Assembly: GCF_014873945.1 (NCBI RefSeq)
Contig: NZ_JADBEC010000001.1
Location: 2,869,001-2,933,000 of the forward strand
DNA: 64,000 nucleotides
Direction of reading: 5' to 3'
DNA from: Rhizobium viscosum
GTDB taxonomy: Bacteria; Pseudomonadota; Alphaproteobacteria; Rhizobiales; Rhizobiaceae
Part shown: positions 34,391 through 44,114 of the stretch, one piece after another
How the letters are laid out: each line of letters opens with the position of its first letter
Position numbering within the stretch: the first letter of the stretch is position 1
Translations under genes and position numbers: made by a program
Notes under the pieces: model-generated
Database searches by the model: none
Seen by the model: the letters and a program-made list of their open reading frames with translations, nothing else
Told to the model about the DNA's origin: nothing

Positions 34391-35932
34391 ATGAGCAATG
34401 CTCCTGCATCACCGGCAACCCCGGTTGCCAATCGCGGCGCGATCACGGCCTGCGTTATTCTCGCCGTCATCATGCAGGCGCTCGATACGACGATCGCCAA
34501 CGTGGCGCTGCCCTATATTCAGGGCAGCGTTTCGGCTTCAGCCGACCAGATCAACTGGGTTTTGACCTCCTATATCGTCGCTGCTGCGATCATGACGCCG
34601 CCGTCGGGCTTCCTTGCTGCCAAGTTCGGCCGCAAGCGCGTGCTGCTGGCGGCGATCGTCGGCTTCGTCGTCGCCTCCGTGCTCTGCGGTCTGGCGCAGT
34701 CACTGCCGCAGATCGTTGCCTTCCGCCTGCTGCAGGGCCTGTTCGGGGCCTCGCTGGTTCCGCTTTCCCAGGGCATCCTCCTCGACATCTATTCCGTCGA
34801 GGAGCGCGGCTCGGCCATGGCCCTATTCGGCGTCTCGGTCATGGTCGGGCCGGTTCTGGGTCCTGTCATCGGGGGCTGGCTGACCGACAATATCAGCTGG
34901 CGCTGGGTCTTTTACATCAACATTCCGATCGGCGCGCTCGCCTTTGCCGGCATCGTCATATTCGTCTCGGAGACGAAGAGGGATGCGTTTGCCAAGCTCG
35001 ACTGGTTCGGCTTCGGGATGATGAGCCTGTTCATCGCCGCGCTTCAGCTTTTCCTCGACCGAGGCGAGCAGCTCGACTGGTTTTCCTCCGGCGAGATCAT
35101 GATCGAAGCGATCGTCTGCGCCGCGGCCTTCTATCTGCTCCTAGTGCATACGCTGACGGCGGAGAAATCCTTCGTCAATCCGCGGCTGTTCCTCGACCAG
35201 AATTTCACCGTCAGCATGATCTTCATCTTCGTGATCGGCATCACCTATCTCGCCTCGCTGGCGTTGATGACGCCGTATCTGCAGACGTTAATGGGCTATC
35301 CGGTCGTCACGGCTGGTATCGTCATGGGGCCACGCGGGCTCGGCACCATGCTCTGCATGTTCATTGTCGGCCGGTTGATCGGCAAGGTGGATACGCGCTG
35401 GCTGCTGTTGCTCGGCCTTGGTCTGACGGCCTGGGCAATGTATGACATGACCGGCTGGACGCCTGACGTTTCGCAGTGGACGATCGTGTCGGTCGGCTTC
35501 ATCCAGGGCGCCGGTCTCGGCTTCCTGTTCGTGCCGCTGACGACGATCGCCTTTGCGACGCTGCCGGCGCAGATGCGCGGCGACGGGACCGGCCTCTACA
35601 ACCTGTCGCGTAATATCGGGTCCTCTGTTGGCATCTCGATCGTCTCGGCGCTGATCGTCGAGAACACGCAGAGCAATCACGAGTCGATTGCAGCCTATGT
35701 GACGCCGTTCAACCACGCTTTCAATGCGACGGCGGCACAAGGCCTCAGCCCGCTGACGGCGGTCGGCCGCGCGGCGCTTAACGACGTCATCACGCTGCAG
35801 TCGACCATCATTGCCTATATGGACGACTTCAAATTGCTGATGCTGATGTCGCTTGCCGTCATGCCGCTGGTCCTGCTGCTGCGCAAGCCGAAGGCCGCGC
35901 CGGCCATGGACCATAGTGCCGTCATGGAATGA
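34391..35932 (+). CDS. EmrB/QacA-type (DHA2) MFS multidrug exporter
   Basis: A 513-residue transporter with about 14 predicted helices. Motif C-like LDTTIANVALPYIQGSV is at helix 1, the DHA motif A loop AAKFGRKRVLLAAIVGF between helices 2 and 3, and MVGPVLGPVIGGWLTD is the antiporter motif C in helix 5. These are standard for proton-driven drug exporters of the EmrB group. It is the last gene of the marR-emrA-emrB type operon and converges with the DNA glycosylase gene 16 bp away. Confidence 0.95.
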   Translation: MSNAPASPATPVANRGAITACVILAVIMQALDTTIANVALPYIQGSVSASADQINWVLTSYIVAAAIMTPPSGFLAAKFGRKRVLLAAIVGFVVASVLCGLAQSLPQIVAFRLLQGLFGASLVPLSQGILLDIYSVEERGSAMALFGVSVMVGPVLGPVIGGWLTDNISWRWVFYINIPIGALAFAGIVIFVSETKRDAFAKLDWFGFGMMSLFIAALQLFLDRGEQLDWFSSGEIMIEAIVCAAAFYLLLVHTLTAEKSFVNPRLFLDQNFTVSMIFIFVIGITYLASLALMTPYLQTLMGYPVVTAGIVMGPRGLGTMLCMFIVGRLIGKVDTRWLLLLGLGLTAWAMYDMTGWTPDVSQWTIVSVGFIQGAGLGFLFVPLTTIAFATLPAQMRGDGTGLYNLSRNIGSSVGISIVSALIVENTQSNHESIAAYVTPFNHAFNATAAQGLSPLTAVGRAALNDVITLQSTIIAYMDDFKLLMLMSLAVMPLVLLLRKPKAAPAMDHSAVME

Positions 35933-35948
35933 CGTTGAAGATTCCCAT

Positions 35949-36545
35949 TCAGCGGAATGGCTTGCTCACATACCGCGATCCCTGAATGCCGAAGCGCCAT
36001 GGTGCTTCGGCATTTTTCGTAATGCCGATCCGCTTGCCCGAGACGACGGGCACAGGCGCGGAAGGCGAGATCGCATAGGGTGGCTGGTCGAGCGTCCGGT
36101 CGTTGATGGCGATATCGATACCGAGCGCCTGGCAAAGCTTGCCGGGGCCGCTGCAGAGCTGGGTCAACACATCAGTGCCGCGCCGTTCCATCATGACCGG
36201 CAGGCCTGTTTCCGGCTCCAGCGCACGGATCAGCACCGCCGAGCCCGGCGTGCAGACGAAGTTCAGGCACCAGTACATGCCGTAGATACGGTAGATATAG
36301 ACGTTGCCCGGACGGCCATACATGGCGCCGTTTCGCTTCGTCGGGCCGCGGAAACTGTGGGAGGCCTCATCGTCAGGATAATAGGCTTCCGTCTCTGAGA
36401 TCCGCCCGCCTGCACCGTTGACCATCAGATGGCAGCCAAGCAAGTCGCGGGCGACCTCGATCGCATCGCGTTCGAAGAAATGGCGCAGACTTTTCCCGGC
36501 AAGCGGGTCGGCGCCGATCGCGCCATTGATCATATCGGTCGTCAT
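35949..36545 (-). CDS. DNA-3-methyladenine glycosylase (AAG/MPG type)
   Basis: A 198-residue base-excision repair enzyme that removes alkylated purines. The family motifs are ARDLLGCHLM, ISETEAYYPDDEASHS with the predicted general base Glu53, RNGAMYGRPGNVYIYRIYGMYWCLNFV and the C-terminal GKRIGITKNAEAPWRFG. I chose ATG 36545 (MTTDMINGAIG); an in-frame ATG at 36533 would be four residues shorter. The stop region overlaps a small CCATTC-AGCG-GAATGG hairpin shared with the convergent exporter gene. Confidence 0.92.
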   Translation of the reverse strand: MTTDMINGAIGADPLAGKSLRHFFERDAIEVARDLLGCHLMVNGAGGRISETEAYYPDDEASHSFRGPTKRNGAMYGRPGNVYIYRIYGMYWCLNFVCTPGSAVLIRALEPETGLPVMMERRGTDVLTQLCSGPGKLCQALGIDIAINDRTLDQPPYAISPSAPVPVVSGKRIGITKNAEAPWRFGIQGSRYVSKPFR

Positions 36546-36646
36546 GGAGAATGCCGATAGCATCCTCTTTGCGCATCCACCACCCGGAACAATGATTTGC
36601 CGGCTGGCGTTTGGAACGCAAGCCAACAATCGTAAGGAAATGGATC

Positions 36647-38212
<1,566 letters not shown>

Positions 38213-38332
38213 TTTATTTGTTCGTATTTTCCGGATACTGATGCCGGATAATGGCTGATTATCCGCCAAATGGAAAGGGACATCTTCTTCTCATCGAAAG
38301 GGCGCTGCGGCGCCGAACCAAAGGAGAAGAAA

Positions 38333-39073
38333 ATGTCTGCCAATCAAAACAAGGTCGCTCTCGTTACAGGCGCTTCCCGTGGCATCGGTGCTTCGATTGC
38401 GGAACGTCTCGCAAAGGATGGCTTCACTGTCGTCATCAACTACGCTGGCAATGCGGCACTTGCCGAAGAACTGGCCCAGAAGATCGAGAAGGTCGGCGGC
38501 AAGGCGCTGACCGCACAAGCCGACGTTGCCGATGCAGAGGCCGTGCGCCGCATGTTCGATGCTGCGGAAGCTGCCTTTGGCGGCGTCGACGTCCTCGTCA
38601 ACAATGCCGGCATCATGCTGCTCTCCCGCCTTGCCGATGTGGACGATGCCACCTTCGACCGTCAGATCAACGTCAACCTCAAGGGCACGTTCAACACGTT
38701 GCGCGAAGCTGCCAAGCGTCTGCGTGACGGTGGCCGGGTCATCAACTTCTCGAGTTCGGTCGTCGGCCTGAAGCCGGAAACTTACAGCGTCTACGCCGCC
38801 ACCAAGGCTGCCGTCGAGACGATGAGCGCCATCATGTCCAAGGAAATGCGCGGCCGCCAGATCACCGTCAATTCGATCGCCCCCGGTCCGACCGGCACCG
38901 ACCTCTTCCTCAACGGCAAGTCCGATGAACTGATCGACCGCCTTGCCAAGGCAAACCCGCTGGAACGTCTCGGCACGCCAGAGGACATTGCTGGTGTCGT
39001 TGCCTTCCTCGCCGGCCCTGATGGTGCCTGGGTCAACGGTCAGGTGCTGCGCGCCAATGGCGGCATGGTCTGA
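38333..39073 (+). CDS. SDR-family oxidoreductase (3-ketoacyl-ACP-reductase-like)
   Basis: A 246-residue short-chain dehydrogenase with TGASRGIGASIA (cofactor), NNAGIML, INFSSSVVG (catalytic Ser) and YAATK (catalytic pair). The C-terminal VAFLAGPDGAWVNGQVLRANGGM matches the FabG-like branch. The ribosome site AAGGAGAAG is strong. It is the first of three genes divergent from a LysR regulator, so it is probably part of its regulon. The physiological substrate is not evident. Confidence 0.9.
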   Translation: MSANQNKVALVTGASRGIGASIAERLAKDGFTVVINYAGNAALAEELAQKIEKVGGKALTAQADVADAEAVRRMFDAAEAAFGGVDVLVNNAGIMLLSRLADVDDATFDRQINVNLKGTFNTLREAAKRLRDGGRVINFSSSVVGLKPETYSVYAATKAAVETMSAIMSKEMRGRQITVNSIAPGPTGTDLFLNGKSDELIDRLAKANPLERLGTPEDIAGVVAFLAGPDGAWVNGQVLRANGGMV

Positions 39074-39155
39074 AGCAAACTCGTGGCAGTGTCGCGCCGC
39101 CACACTCTTTCCCCGCATTCTTTCAATCGCCCGCTCTCATAGAAGGAACAGGATC

Positions 39156-40058
39156 ATGTGCAGACAAGTCATCGTCATCACCGGCGCTTCCAGCGGTTTC
39201 GGCGCTCTTACCGCCCGCGCACTCGCCAAGGCCGGTCACATCGTTTATGCCTCGATGCGTGAAACCGAAGGCCGTAACCGGCCGCAGGTCGAGGCTGTCG
39301 AAGCCTTCTCAAGAGAAAACCGCGTCGATCTGAAGGCCGTCGAACTGGATGTCGCCTCCGATGTTTCGGTTGAGGCAGGTATTGCCAAGGTGATCGCTGC
39401 CGAGGGCCATATCGACACAATCATCCACAATGCCGGCCACATGTCCTTCGGTCCGGCCGAAGCCTTTACGCCGGAGCAATATGCCGAGCTTTTCGACATC
39501 AACGTGCTGTCGACCCAGCGTGTGAACCGTGCAGTGCTGCCGCATCTGCGCAAGCAGGGCAAGGGCCTGGTTGTCTGGGTTTCTTCCTCCAGCACCCGCG
39601 GCGGTACGCCTCCATACCTTGCTCCCTATTTCGCCGCCAAGGCTGCCATGGACTCGCTCGCCGTCTCCTATGCCAGTGAACTGACCCGCTGGGGCATCGA
39701 AACGGCGATCATCGTTCCCGGAGCCTTCACCAAGGGTACGAACCACTTCGCCCATTCCGGTTCGCCTGCCGATACGGCCCGCGCTGGGGAATATAACGAA
39801 GGCCCCTACAAGGATCTGCCGGAACAGGCACTGAAGGGGCTCGCCTCGCTTGAACCTGCCGATGCAGATGCGGCTTCCGTTGCGACCGCCATCGTCGATG
39901 TGGTGAATATGCCTTTCGGCAAACGGCCGTTCCGCACCCATATCGATCCGTCGGAAGACGGTGCTGAAATCGTCAACGTCGTCGCGGACCGCGTTCGTGC
40001 CGAGCTCTTCCGCCGCATCGGCATCGAGGATCTGCTGAAGCCGGTCATCAATAATTGA
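39156..40058 (+). CDS. SDR-family oxidoreductase, second copy
   Basis: A 300-residue short-chain dehydrogenase of the longer subgroup. It starts at ATG 39156 with AAGGAACAGG upstream. Motifs are VITGASSGFGALTARAL, HNAGHM, WVSSSSTRG and YFAAK. The substrate region is larger than that of its neighbour (about 200-270, with NHFAHSGSPADTARAGEYNEGP). It follows the first SDR by 82 bp and precedes the DUF1097 membrane gene by 71 bp. The long open frame upstream of 39156 runs through the previous gene and is not coding. Confidence 0.9.
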   Translation: MCRQVIVITGASSGFGALTARALAKAGHIVYASMRETEGRNRPQVEAVEAFSRENRVDLKAVELDVASDVSVEAGIAKVIAAEGHIDTIIHNAGHMSFGPAEAFTPEQYAELFDINVLSTQRVNRAVLPHLRKQGKGLVVWVSSSSTRGGTPPYLAPYFAAKAAMDSLAVSYASELTRWGIETAIIVPGAFTKGTNHFAHSGSPADTARAGEYNEGPYKDLPEQALKGLASLEPADADAASVATAIVDVVNMPFGKRPFRTHIDPSEDGAEIVNVVADRVRAELFRRIGIEDLLKPVINN

Positions 40059-40129
40059 CCCCTGTCAATGTCGGCCAGCGCTTCGAATGAGGTTCTGGCC
40101 TTTCACTCGAAACCTGAAGGAGAAAGACG

Positions 40130-40633
40130 ATGACTTCGCAAACCAAGGCTGCGCCGGTCCCGACTTCAGTGCAGTTTAATCTTTTGACACTTGCGGCCGC
40201 TGTTACGGCAGCCGTCGCCGCCACAACGTCTGCCGGTCTTGGGTGGCCGGTTTGGGCGATGTTCATGGGTTGGGTGGGGTTTTTCACGCGCGGTCACTCG
40301 GCAAAAGAGGCGCTGTTCAGCTATCTCTGCCTGACAATCGGCATTGCTTTCGGTGTCGGCGCGGCTGCTTGCGTCGGTGCTCTTATGCCCTTTGTCGGGC
40401 ATTATGCGTTTGGCATCGTCGTCTTTGCTGTGGCGCTCGTCGTTGTATCGCTACGAGCGCTTGCGCCGATCAACAACATCCCTGCTTATTTTCTCGGGCT
40501 GATTACCTTCTTCGCCGCACATGTCGAGCCGGGAGTTCTGGCTCTGTCGGAACTTGCAGCGGTCAGCGGACTCGGTTCCTTCGCCGCATGGGTCGCCCAT
40601 CAGTGGCAAGGCAGGATCAAGAGCCGGTTCTAA
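40130..40633 (+). CDS. DUF1097-type inner-membrane protein
   Basis: A 167-residue hydrophobic protein with about five membrane helices, e.g. FNLLTLAAAVTAAVAATTS, WPVWAMFMGWVGFF and GIVVFAVALVVVSLRAL. The sequence WAMFMGWVGFFTRG and PAYFLGLITFFAAH fit the DUF1097 (YcaP-like) family of unknown function. AAGGAGAAA lies before the ATG. It ends the SDR cluster, followed by a terminator hairpin at 40818. Possible roles include small-molecule permeation; nothing firmer can be said. Confidence 0.75.
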   Translation: MTSQTKAAPVPTSVQFNLLTLAAAVTAAVAATTSAGLGWPVWAMFMGWVGFFTRGHSAKEALFSYLCLTIGIAFGVGAAACVGALMPFVGHYAFGIVVFAVALVVVSLRALAPINNIPAYFLGLITFFAAHVEPGVLALSELAAVSGLGSFAAWVAHQWQGRIKSRF

Positions 40634-40817
40634 AAATGCTGCCTCATTTCGGCAACGCAGAAATGCAGAAGCGTAGCCTTTAAATCGAATAAGCAGGCCC
40701 CTACATCTCATCTTGAAGGTAAGCGAACTTCATGAGCTTGCCCGACCTCCACTCCAGGGCCTGCCGCGCCTTTCCTGCGGTGCGACAGGCCTTCAAGTCT
40801 CAGACATCAGATCAAGG

Positions 40818-40857
40818 CCCGTGACGGTTATCCCTCCCATCACGGGTCACTTTTTTT
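40818..40857 (+). terminator. Rho-independent terminator after the SDR/DUF1097 cluster
   Basis: CCCGTGA (40818-40824) pairs with TCACGGG (40840-40846), followed by TCAC and seven T residues. It lies 185 bp downstream of the DUF1097 stop and next to the convergent LysR gene end, so it stops plus-strand transcription. Confidence 0.7.
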
Positions 40858-40873
40858 CGCCAGCGGCTCCGTG

Positions 40874-41785
40874 TCAGCGGGCGTTGAGTTTGGCGTCTGC
40901 CAGCAGTTTCACCAGCCAGTCGACGAAGACGCGGACCTTGTTGCTGAGATGCCGGTTCGGCGGATAGACGACGTAGAGCGGCAGCGACTCGCGGCTCCAT
41001 TCCGTCAGGGTCTGAACCAGTTCTCCCTTCGCCAGCGGCTCACGGGCCATGAAGATCGGGATCTGGGCGAGGCCGAGGCCGGCGAGTGCCGCGGTCATAT
41101 AGGTGCGGCTGTCGTTGACGGAGACGATATAGCGCGGATTGACCTCAATGGTCTCGTTACCCTTGCGGAATTCGAAAGGCACCGTGCGATTGTTCTGAGC
41201 GCGGAAGTAATTGACCGAATAGTGTTCCGTTTCAAGCTCTTCCGGCCGCTGCGGCAGGCCGAATTTCTCCACGTAGAGCGGTGCGGCGCAGGTGATCATT
41301 TCGATTTCCGAGACGCGCCTGGCGATCAGGGACTGATCGGCCGGCGTGCCGGCGCGCAACGCGCAGTCAACGTTTTCGGCGAGATAGTCGACGGTGCGGT
41401 CGCCGACGCCGAGGTCGATGCGGATATCGGGATAACGCTCGTAGAAATCACAGAGCGCGGGCACCAGGATGGAATCGGCAAAGGCGCCGGCCATCTCGAC
41501 GCGCAGCCTGCCCGTCGGCAGGCTCTGTGAGTTCGAGAGGCTGCCGTCCAGCTCCTCGAGCTCGGAAATGATCTGCGCAGCGCGTTCGTAGTAAAGCGCG
41601 CCGTCCGTCGTCACCATGACGCGGCGGGTGGTGCGGTTGAGGAGCTTGGTACGCAGGTGCGCTTCCAGCCCCTGAATGAGATTGGTCACCGTCGCCTTGG
41701 GCATGGCGAGCATGTCGGCGGCGCGGGTGAAATTGCCCGTCTCCACCACGCGGATGAAGACGCGCATTGCCGAGAGCTGATCCAT
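40874..41785 (-). CDS. LysR-family transcriptional regulator (divergent to RND operon 2)
   Basis: A 303-residue LysR protein. It starts MDQLSAMRVFIRVVETGNFTRAADMLAMP and has the HTH KATVTNLIQGLEAHLRTKLLNRTTRR, then a normal effector domain and a C-terminal VFVDWLVKLLADA. It resembles the LysR at 37298 (shared MRVF-RVVE and FVDWLVK segments), suggesting the same subfamily. It is divergent from the hydrolase-like/adaptor/RND operon and probably controls it through the repeat-rich gap 41786-41941. Confidence 0.93.
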   Translation of the reverse strand: MDQLSAMRVFIRVVETGNFTRAADMLAMPKATVTNLIQGLEAHLRTKLLNRTTRRVMVTTDGALYYERAAQIISELEELDGSLSNSQSLPTGRLRVEMAGAFADSILVPALCDFYERYPDIRIDLGVGDRTVDYLAENVDCALRAGTPADQSLIARRVSEIEMITCAAPLYVEKFGLPQRPEELETEHYSVNYFRAQNNRTVPFEFRKGNETIEVNPRYIVSVNDSRTYMTAALAGLGLAQIPIFMAREPLAKGELVQTLTEWSRESLPLYVVYPPNRHLSNKVRVFVDWLVKLLADAKLNAR

Positions 41786-41822
41786 CGGTTCAAGTCCGCA
41801 GTTTGCGTTGCAACATTGTTCG

Positions 41823-41874
41823 GGATTTGGAATAGTGTTATCGCGATATCGCTTCTTATTCCCGGATTTGAATA
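41823..41874. promoter_or_regulatory. Repeat-rich control region between LysR and the second RND operon
   Basis: Direct repeats GGATTTGGAATA (41823-41834) and GGATTTGAATA (41864-41874) are offset by 41 bp, about four helical turns. Between them lie overlapping palindromes TATCGCGATA (41839-41848) and GCGATATCGC (41843-41852). This is a plausible LysR recognition and activation region. The repeats are observed; binding is inferred. Confidence 0.55.
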
Positions 41875-41941
41875 ACAATATCTTTTTGGTTCAAAATGCA
41901 AGAGGCGGACGTTATCCGTCATATGCAAAGAGATAGAGACG

Positions 41942-42754
41942 ATGGTGCCCGAGATCAAAGACATGGTGCTGGAAAAGGTGGCCGCTGGCCCCGTTTCTGC
42001 GCGCGTCTATATGGGCGCCGATTTCGGCAAGGGTCCGCCGATCGTGCTTTATCTGCATGGCGGGGCGTTTCTTGACAGTGACCCTAAGGCCGACCGCCCG
42101 ATTGCGCAGAGCCTGGCAAAGGCCGGCGCGATCGTCGTTTCCGCCGACTACAGCACGCTTTCGGGCAATGTCTTTCCGAAGGCGCTCGAAGTCTCCTTCT
42201 CGATCTTTTCCTACCTCGCACTCAAGAAGGCCGGCCTCGGCGACCGCAAGTCGCTGCTTTTCGTCGCCGGCGAAGAGGCGGGCGGTAATGTCGCCGCCGG
42301 CGTTGCGCTGAAAGCCCGTGACCAGATGCCGGATGCGCTTGACGGCCAGATCCTGCTTTCTCCTCTTCTCGATCCTTTCATGGGCACTTCTTCTATCCGC
42401 AAGGCGGATAGGATCGGCATGCGCCAGCGGTGGACTGAAGGCTGGAGCCATTACCTGAGCGGCGGCGGCTGTCATCCCTATGCTGCGCCTTGCCTATGCT
42501 CGCGGATTTCGGGTGTTGCACCGGCTCTGATTTTTACGGCGGAAGACGATCCGCTGCACGACGAGACTATCGGTTACGCCGCTCGCCTAAAGAAGGCAGG
42601 CGTTGGCGTGCGCCAGCATGTCCTTCCCGCCGGGACAGGTTGGCCATCCATTTATGGCGGAAAATCTGAGGGGACTTCCACGTGGCAGGGCAACGTCAGC
42701 CGCCACTTCGGAGATTTCCTTCAGGACGTGAGCGTTCAGCCACAATTGCATTGA
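41942..42754 (+). CDS. Alpha/beta-hydrolase-fold protein with degenerate catalytic triad (HSL-like)
   Basis: A 270-residue protein of the hormone-sensitive-lipase-like alpha/beta-hydrolase group. The oxyanion HGGAF motif (39-43) and the acid region EDDPLHDE (Asp203) are intact. The nucleophile elbow is GEEAGG instead of GDSAGG, so Glu112 replaces the catalytic Ser. The catalytic His segment (expected HGF) reads GTGW, without His. It is therefore probably not a normal esterase. It is the first gene of an operon with an RND adaptor (48 bp) and pump, and could have a binding or scaffold role. Confidence 0.75.
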   Translation: MVPEIKDMVLEKVAAGPVSARVYMGADFGKGPPIVLYLHGGAFLDSDPKADRPIAQSLAKAGAIVVSADYSTLSGNVFPKALEVSFSIFSYLALKKAGLGDRKSLLFVAGEEAGGNVAAGVALKARDQMPDALDGQILLSPLLDPFMGTSSIRKADRIGMRQRWTEGWSHYLSGGGCHPYAAPCLCSRISGVAPALIFTAEDDPLHDETIGYAARLKKAGVGVRQHVLPAGTGWPSIYGGKSEGTSTWQGNVSRHFGDFLQDVSVQPQLH

Positions 42755-42802
42755 AGACGAACTGATTTTTTACGGCCATTCAGGGCCGCAAGGAGAGTAC
42801 CG

Positions 42803-43993
42803 ATGACGTCCAGAAATAAGCGCTGGGCCCTGGTGGGCGCCGGTCTGGGTGTTGCTGCGTCCGTTTCGGCCGCTGCCATCTTTTTCGAACTGCCGATGAG
42901 CGCAACCGCCACGGCCGCCTCTGAACCTGCGCAGCCTCCCGCTGTGCCGGTGACGGTTGCCGTCGTCGCCAGCCGTGATGTGACGAACTGGGAGAATTTC
43001 TCCGGTCGCCTCGAGGCCATCGACCGCGTGCAGATTCGACCCCGCGTTGGGGGGGCCATCCAGTCCGTGCATTTCCGCGAAGGTGCCTTGGTGAAACAGG
43101 GCGACCTGCTTTTCGCAATCGATCCGGCCCCCTATCAGGCGGCTGTCTCCCAAGCACAAGGCCAGGTCGCTTCGGCCGAAGCCAAGGTCAGCCTGGCGCA
43201 GACGGAACTCGACCGTGGTCGCCGTCTCTCAGACAACCGGACAATCTCGCAGAGCGATCTCGATCAGCGCCAGAGCACGTTGGCTGAGGCCCAGGCAAGC
43301 CTGCGTTCGGCACAGGCGGCCCTTCAGTCTGCACAACTGGATCTCGATTACACGCAGGTTCAGGCGCCGGTTTCCGGCCGTATCGGCAAGATCGAGGTCA
43401 CCGTTGGCAACATTGTGGCGGCCGGTTCGGCCTCGCCTGAGCTGACGACTCTCGTCTCCGTCGATCCGATCTATGCAAGCTTCAATGCAAGCGAAGAGAT
43501 GGTCACCAAGGCTCTCTCGGAACTTCCGGCAACCGACGCGGCTCTGCCGGCCGTCGAACAGATCCCGGTCGAAATCGGTACGCTTGCCGATGAAGGAACG
43601 CCGATCAAGGGCAAGCTTCAGCTCGTCGACAACGAAGTCGATGCTGCCAGCGGCACCATTGCCGTGCGGGCAGTCTTCGACAATCCCGGCGGCAAACTCA
43701 TCCCCGGCCAGTTCGTTCGGGTGCGTATGGGCCAGCCGAAGGCCGAGAACAAGATCGTCATCAGTGACCGCGCCGTCGGAACCGACCAGGACAAGAAATT
43801 CGTCTTCGTCGTCGACGGTGAGAACAAGGTCAATTACCGGCAGATCAAGCTCGGTTCGCTGTTCGATGGTCAGCGCGTGGTCGAAGGCGGCCTCGAAGTC
43901 GGCGACAAGATCGTCGTCAACGGCCTTCAGCGTATCCGTCCGGGTGCAGTCGTAGCACCCCAGATGGAAGAGAAGGTCGCCACCGCTCAGTAG
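42803..43993 (+). CDS. RND efflux periplasmic adaptor (membrane fusion protein), second system
   Basis: A 396-residue adaptor with an N-terminal membrane/signal segment (WALVGAGLGVAASVSAAAIFF). The first lipoyl half is RVQIRPRVGGAIQSVHFREGALVKQGDLLFAID. An alpha-hairpin (about 105-175) and second lipoyl half VQAPVSGRIGKIEVTVGNIV follow, then the barrel and proximal domains. No lipobox Cys is seen. It resembles MexE/AcrA-type adaptors, as does the first adaptor in this window. It is followed after 121 bp by its RND pump. Confidence 0.95.
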   Translation: MTSRNKRWALVGAGLGVAASVSAAAIFFELPMSATATAASEPAQPPAVPVTVAVVASRDVTNWENFSGRLEAIDRVQIRPRVGGAIQSVHFREGALVKQGDLLFAIDPAPYQAAVSQAQGQVASAEAKVSLAQTELDRGRRLSDNRTISQSDLDQRQSTLAEAQASLRSAQAALQSAQLDLDYTQVQAPVSGRIGKIEVTVGNIVAAGSASPELTTLVSVDPIYASFNASEEMVTKALSELPATDAALPAVEQIPVEIGTLADEGTPIKGKLQLVDNEVDAASGTIAVRAVFDNPGGKLIPGQFVRVRMGQPKAENKIVISDRAVGTDQDKKFVFVVDGENKVNYRQIKLGSLFDGQRVVEGGLEVGDKIVVNGLQRIRPGAVVAPQMEEKVATAQ

Positions 43994-44114
43994 GAGTTGA
44001 GCCTCCTTCCCTCGGGGAGGCGGCCGTTACCCCAGATAACATGACCTGCCGGTGCGCCTTCAAGCCGCCGGCGAGGGACTTTGCATCCATGTTCACCCCG
44101 GAGAGGGCGCTAAA

